Assembly: GCA_965153455.1 (NCBI GenBank)
Contig: OZ234499.1
Location: forward strand, 3,393,577 to 3,457,576
Direction of reading: 5' to 3'
DNA from: Sphagnum compactum
Lineage: Eukaryota > Bryophyta > Sphagnopsida > Sphagnales
Length of the DNA: 64,000 nt
Below are positions 58,555 through 64,000 of this stretch, in pieces. The notes below the pieces were generated by a model that searched no databases, had not been told where the DNA came from, and saw only the letters and a list, made by a program, of their open reading frames with translations. The first letter of the stretch is position 1. Each line of letters opens with the position of its first letter. The position numbers and the translations under genes were made by a program.

Positions 58555-61500
58555 ATGGAGGTGGAGCAGAAACAAGCTGATCTTGTGCACCAATTTGTTC
58601 TTCTGGCAAGAGATGCACGAGGTCGGGCTGCTGCAGAGCTCATCACTCATGCGACTTCCAATCCTCAACTGTTCGCTTTCTCCGAGCTTCTTTCTTGCAA
58701 CCATATAGCTGAGGTAGTTCATTGCCTCTTTCGTCTCTCTCTCTCTCGTGAACAAACCCGGCTTATCTCTCTTTTTTTTGTTTCCACATGTTGTTGCCCC
58801 TCCTCTGGGGATCTATATCATCATCTTCTTCACCTGGGGCCTCAAGCTCGACCGTTGTGTAGGTATTCTGATTTTGTAATGCTGCGAAGTTTTAGGGTTT
58901 CTGCATCTCGGATGCTTTGGCTGCTACGTAGTGATGGTGAAGCTTTGACATCCTATTCTCTTCTGTGACAATTTTGATGATTCTGTTATCAAGCTTTTTT
59001 TTCCACCTCCGACCTAGAGGTTCTTCAGGACTTCCAGAGGCTCTGATGGTACGTTGTTCAAGGAATGAAAATTCATATCTGGGCTGAAATGTCCATTAAT
59101 GCAGCAGCAATTGGAGTCAGTGGCAGGACATCAGAAAATTTAACTGCGGTGTTTGTGCAGCTGAAAGGAACAGAGCATTCAGGAGCTTTGGATCTACTCC
59201 GTCTTTTTGCACATGGCATCTGGTCTGATTACAAGAGTAAGGAAGGATCTTCTCTGCCCTTTTTTTTGCATGGTGTTGGTTTCGATTACAAGATAGGGCT
59301 CACAAGAATGTGCAATATGTGCTTGACCTAACCTAGAACTTCAACTTTTTGTCTCTGTTGATAAAAAAAGATTTGGGAGGGATATGACTCAGGCGGTAGA
59401 GAAGTTCTTTGTCTGATAGAATCAATTCCCTGTCTATCAAGTTCAAGTCATTAAGGTGTTCTGGTGCTGCAGGTAATGCACAGATGTTACCGGCACTGGA
59501 GCCACAGCAAGAGCTCAAGCTCAAGCAGCTCACAGTCATGACACTTGCAGAAAGATCCAAGGTTGATATCTGTTATGGTTCTCCTATTTTTGTGTCATTA
59601 ATTATGTTGAATCAGGTTGAAACCCCAAGGTCCCAGAAGCAAACAGCAATAAAATACAGCTTCTATGCACTTGTACCTCAGAGCAATACCACATGGAGTT
59701 TCTTATGTGTAATATGCACAGTATTGTATTCTACAGTAATAGGGAAGTACTTCTTTCTTTCAGCAAAACAAGCGCTGTTCTTTATCTTGAAATGCATGTG
59801 ACTACCCAAACAACCCTAACTTTCCATGTTTGCCTCAAATGTTCACAATGAATGTCCTCAAAGAAACCATGTTTTCATAACTGTGGACCCTGCACTCCTT
59901 GGATCTTAAGGAGGGTCAATTCCTGGATCTGTTGTGTTTGTGGAGGAAATTTGTTGCATACTACTGCACCTTAAGGCTCAAATTCCTGAATATGATTCGT
60001 TATTTCAACATTAGGATTGTCTGAGGCAACCTGGATTTTCAGTGTGCATCAGTTATGTTTGTGTAGGTTTTGCCATATGACTTGTTGATGCAACAACTGA
60101 ACATCTCAAATGTTCGAGAGCTGGAAGATCTTCTGATCAATGATTGCATGTACTCTGTAAGCTTCTTTCCTTCTGTTGCTGTAGAATGTTTTCATGTACA
60201 CATGATGGTAGCTCATGTATTTTGTGCCACATGTGTTTGTTAGGCCTCAATGTTATGCCTGTTTCCAATTGTTTGGCCAAATACTTGAGTGTACACTGAG
60301 AAGCTTGCATGACTGACTTGAAAACTGGGGAGGTTTGGGGATGGGTAGGGCATTGTAAGGGGAAAGCTTGATCAGCGGCGACGTTGCTTTGAGGTGAGTC
60401 TGTTTCTGAATCCATCACTTGAGATGCAATTCTTCACAAATGTGCAAATTTGGTCAAATTTACAGGAGATGGTAAAACACAAGTCTTAACAATTCTTTCT
60501 CAGATTTGGTGTTTGAATAAGAGTCAACTGGATTTGATCCTTTTTTTCCAAGTCTTTTGTCCTTGTCATCCTATGGAAGGTTAGGAAGAACTTCTGACTC
60601 TCTGGGTGCAAACTTGCTCCACTTCATTGTCTATTTGCAATGGCAGTTTATCCAATAAGAAGATTGTATTGCATTTTGTGTGAAGGGACTGTGTTTGAAA
60701 CCCAAGTCATTGCAGGATTTGAGCATTTGCACTGTTGGAAGCAGGTCCATTTTGCAGCTGGCAGGGACTTGAGACCTGATCAGCTTGACAACATGATCCA
60801 GACCTTGGCCACATGGTGATATTGCTTTTACCTTCTCCTTAATATCCTTGCATTTTTCAATTGAAGACCTGACCATGGTACTTGATGGCAACCAACCCTG
60901 TGACATGAAATCTCAAGTAGGAGAAATGGCTCAGGCAATTTTCAGGGTCCAATGCATAACTTTTACTTACTAGGATTGACCTTCCATGACTGGCAGGTTG
61001 GGTAACTCTGACAATCTGTTGCTGACCATACAAGAGAAGATAAAATGGGCAGACAGCATGAGTGAGGTGGACCGACGACACAAGAAGGAAGTTGAAGATA
61101 AAGCAGAAGAAATGCGGAAAACCATTAAGGTAAGTGACATCCTGATTTCATTGAAATAAGTGTTTTGATGCATTCTCTGTATCCTCCACAAAAACCAAGG
61201 AGTGTGCTATGACCTACATTGATGGAGTATTACTTTTGGACCCTAATTCTAAGACATTACAATTGGATAATCATCTTTAGATCCCAATCTTTGTTTAATT
61301 GTCAGTTGAGACCCTGAACAGGCTTGAAGAAACCAATATTCAAACTGTATTGGTGTATTCAGTGTTTTACTAGATGACAATTAGCAGTGTAGCTCCAAGA
61401 TGATTATTGGATATCCAACACCAGCTTTCACTTGTTGCAAACTAATTTCTGCTGTTGTAGAGTCTGGTTGTGCTCTCATAAGATATACTACGTGCCATGA

Positions 61501-61819
61501 TGCAACTGTGCCCTCTTTCTTCCTATTGCCATGATGCCCACAAGGCTAGAGTGAGCAAGGTTGTACGAATAGAGAGGCATGCTCTTCAACTTGGAAGAAC
61601 AGATTAATCCAGCCTTTTATTGTTAAGCACTTAGAGAAGATGAAAGAGTTTGTAGGTAGACCCAAAAGTGCTCACATTGGTGGCAGAAGTCGTTGTACGG
61701 CCCATTGGTGTAAGCAGGCGGAGCAGGAGTTACGTGGTCAGCAAGATGTTGTTTACTCCGAGACTGGTGCCCTAGTGATGGATTACATTGAGGAGGATCG
61801 TAGTCGCCCTAAGAGGTAG
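58555..61819 (+). CDS. CSN7: COP9 signalosome complex subunit 7
   Basis: Eight exons: 58555-58713, 59161-59236, 59473-59561, 60067-60156, 60349-60393, 60745-60815, 60997-61129, 61718-61819, totalling 765 nt and 254 residues, close to the family's usual 260. All introns are GT-AG and in frame. Family signatures in order: MEVEQKQADLVHQFV, THATSNPQLFAFSELL, LDLLRLFAHGIWSDY, LKLKQLTVMTLAERSKVLP, NVRELEDLLINDCMY, GIVRGKLDQRRRCFE, VHFAAGRDLRPDQL, IQEKIKWADSMSE, and the C-terminal MDYIEEDRSRPKR before TAG. Residues of about 1-160 form the PCI fold that assembles the complex; the KKEVEDKAEEMRK tail is helical. The COP9 signalosome removes Nedd8/RUB1 from cullins and, in plants, represses photomorphogenesis in the dark. 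A different last exon was not excluded. Confidence 0.93.
59376..59460 (+). repeat. tRNA-like SINE fragment in CSN7 intron 2
   Basis: GGGATATGACTCAGGCGGTA resembles the 5' end and A box of a tRNA-derived SINE, and GTTCAAGTC about 45 bases later resembles a B box. It sits directly before the exon-3 acceptor, so the SINE 3' part appears to be missing. Confidence 0.4.
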
Positions 61820-64000
61820 TTACTTACTCTCAGTACTTCACCTTTTGTCCCTCTCTATGACATCATACAGTCATAGGCTGGAGGATGATTGATTGATCTT
61901 CTTCTGAACTGCTCCGTTGACCAGGAACTCTTGTTCTATGATCGAGAAAGTATATTCTGGGTATGGTTCCTAAAATACAGAGTATTCTTGTTACTTCTGG
62001 GAAACATTTTGGTAGCTGATGGGCAGTGGAAAGTTAGGGCAGCTAGTCACTGCCATTTATGAGTCTGATACTTGTCAATGAGACACACAAGGTTATGATG
62101 GCACTTACACAATGGTTATCTTCAAAGTTTTTTATTGGAGTTTTTGTCTACAATCTCTGATGCCATCACTAAGTGGGGTGTGATGTTGCATGTGGGGCAC
62201 ACAGAAGGCGTTAGCGGTGCATTTATTATTATGATGTAGTAGGCAGAAGGGAAACCCTACATTTGGTGTGGGAAATTTGAGGTGTGGCTATTCTTGTGCA
62301 CTACTGGTTTGGATCTCGAGTTTCATGTTCCATGATTTTTTGGACCATTCTTTTTACAATGGATTCACCCCATCTCATGCACATATATGTTTTGCACCAA
62401 ATCTCATCTTGTTTTACGTTGAGTCAATTTATCTTTTCTGCTTTTAAGTCTGCTAAACAAGCTCAGTTCTTTGTGTTTCTGAAGGTGAATATGGTTGTGA
62501 AGAGCTGCTTCTACTAATGTGTATTAAGTTTGGACATTGAGTGAGAAGATTATGTAATGATGTTCCACATGAGGCCAAAAATGAAAAGGATTAGACCAGG
62601 TTCTTCAGGTGTAGGCTGGGTTTCGACACATGATGTTATTAGGATATATACAATTATGATCCTGTCTTGCAATAGCACAAGAAGTTTTACTACAGGGTGG
62701 ATTCTTGGGCATAACTGAAATTGTGTCCTTCAAACTGGATATCAGGCGGCAAGCTGTTTGTGGGCCAGAATTTGTCAACTCAGTGAAACAGTTGTCAACA
62801 GGCCAGCCTTGTCAGTGTGACTGAGTTCATGGTCTACTGCATGCCAGCTATGTGTAAGTTCCACCTTTTATGTCTTTTGTCCGTGCTCATGAAAAGCCTG
62901 TAGAATCTTGTTCCCCTGAGAATATCAGATTGCACAGGTACCACAGTTAAAGCTCTCAATGTGGCAATGACTAGCAACCAGGATTGCAGCAACAGCAGGA
63001 GCTTGTTATGATGGTCGCTGGCCCTCAGTGCTGATAATGAATGGTTGCACCTGTGCCTGTGCAACCTCACTCCCTTTCCTCTTGCAGTGACTGCTGGGAT
63101 ACCATATATCAACAACTTGGTATCCACCAGGATCAGCTCCCAAGGGCATGGTCCCATGAATGTGCCACTGGCTGTAGAACCACCAACACCAACACCACAT
63201 GACAGAGGTACTGAGTTTGAACCCTGGGTCCCTCTGTCTCTGGTTCTGGTGGGAGGGTGACAAGAGGACCCAAAGGAAAAAGGCACTCTCACCTTAGAGG
63301 CTTGATATAGTTGGGTAGTGATTAGCTGTAGGATAAGGCACCAGCAAGAGAAACACAGTTCAGCCTGTAGTCTGTACCTATTGTCAGATTCCAAAAAGCT
63401 GATATTCCCTCCTAGAATAGTTATCTATTTTCAAAGATCTCTCAGGAGTAGTTGAAGTCATCAAGTTGTTGAATCTCTTGAAGATGTAATGCTGCAAAAT
63501 CCTTTTGGTTTCTCATCTCGGTGGACAGATTCAACTGGCAGTTCTGAAAGCTAGAATAGGTGGTCTCCTGACAGGTGGTCTGGTAGGATTTCTTGGAATT
63601 TAGCAATAGCTGAAAACATGAAAATGCTTGACATAATAGATGAAGCATTGTCAGCCAGAATTTCCTGGTAATTAATTGATTCACCAGAGATGAATAATTT
63701 CAACCTATATGAAAATTTATGGTTCCATTTGAAAAAGAAATTCACCCCTCTGAACAGATCATTTGTAGCATCCTTGTTGACATAGTCTGTTGTATGACTA
63801 GTTAAATTCTGTTAAAAATAAACAAACATGAATGCTCAAAATAGTAATCCCACAAGCACTGACCATGAGCAAACTGATAAGGATTATACTACTAGTGCTC
63901 ATTTGTGAGATGGCATGAAAACACAAAGTAAACTTAGGAACTGTGATTTTTGTCTGTTTTTATGTGAATTATAAAGTCATGCCTCCCTTCCAATTACTGA
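61820..64000. other. Region downstream of CSN7, no recognised gene
   Basis: Gene-like base composition but no family I can identify. A plus-strand frame around 62710-62820 (ITEIVSFKLDIRRQAVCGPE, ending at TGA) reads plausibly as protein and could be an exon or a 3' UTR coincidence. The 186-codon minus-strand frame at 62834-63394 lacks motifs and is probably spurious. Confidence 0.3.

Noticed and set aside
62834-63394. 186-codon minus-strand open frame at the window end
   Set aside because: No recognisable motifs, no supporting splice structure, and competing frames on the other strand of similar quality.

Overview
This is nuclear DNA of a land plant. The evidence is spliceosomal genes whose GT-AG introns mostly run from about 100 to 700 bp, plant-specific families (a phytochrome-interacting bHLH factor, an LRR receptor kinase, an Arabidopsis-type small ATP synthase subunit), plant-style telomeric CCCTAAA motifs, and box C/D snoRNAs whose guides match plant 18S/25S rRNA. 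Gene islands of moderate GC sit in long, very AT-rich, repeat-laden stretches. I cannot fix the species. The PIF N-terminus and the Pif1-like Helitron remnants would fit a seed-free plant or another non-angiosperm, but that is inference.

Layout. 0.5-1.0 kb: a small minus-strand gene for a mitochondrial ATP synthase-associated protein, with an apparent one-base frameshift. 1-11 kb: AT-rich repeat land with a RING-like pseudogene near 5.4 kb, a 185-bp tandem array, a fold-back element and short palindromic repeats. 11.6-14.2 kb (+): an eight-exon mitochondrial carrier of the basic-amino-acid type. 14-24 kb: AT-rich, direct and tandem repeats, no supportable gene. 24.3-26.3 kb (+) and 29.8-31.7 kb (-): two decayed Helitron-type Pif1 helicases; the first has a fused endonuclease domain and is interrupted by a 736-bp element with inverted termini. 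27.2-28.0 kb: a roughly 246-bp tandem array.

33-41 kb (+): a PIF-type bHLH transcription factor with a long 5' leader. 42.5-43.4 kb (-): an unlisted cluster of four box C/D snoRNA candidates, three of which carry convincing rRNA guide sequences, with telo-box and site II promoter motifs. 45.05-50.07 kb (-): a 13-exon LRR receptor-like kinase of 637 residues with a non-RD catalytic loop. 51-58 kb: AT-rich repeats. 58.56-61.82 kb (+): COP9 signalosome subunit 7 in eight exons. 62-64 kb: no recognised gene.

Functional reading. The genes are unrelated housekeeping or regulatory loci rather than a cluster. The PIF and CSN7 both belong to plant light signalling, since PIFs are phytochrome targets and the COP9 signalosome represses photomorphogenesis, but their 20-kb separation looks coincidental. 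All exon boundaries were derived by hand from reading frame, splice dinucleotides and family similarity remembered rather than searched.
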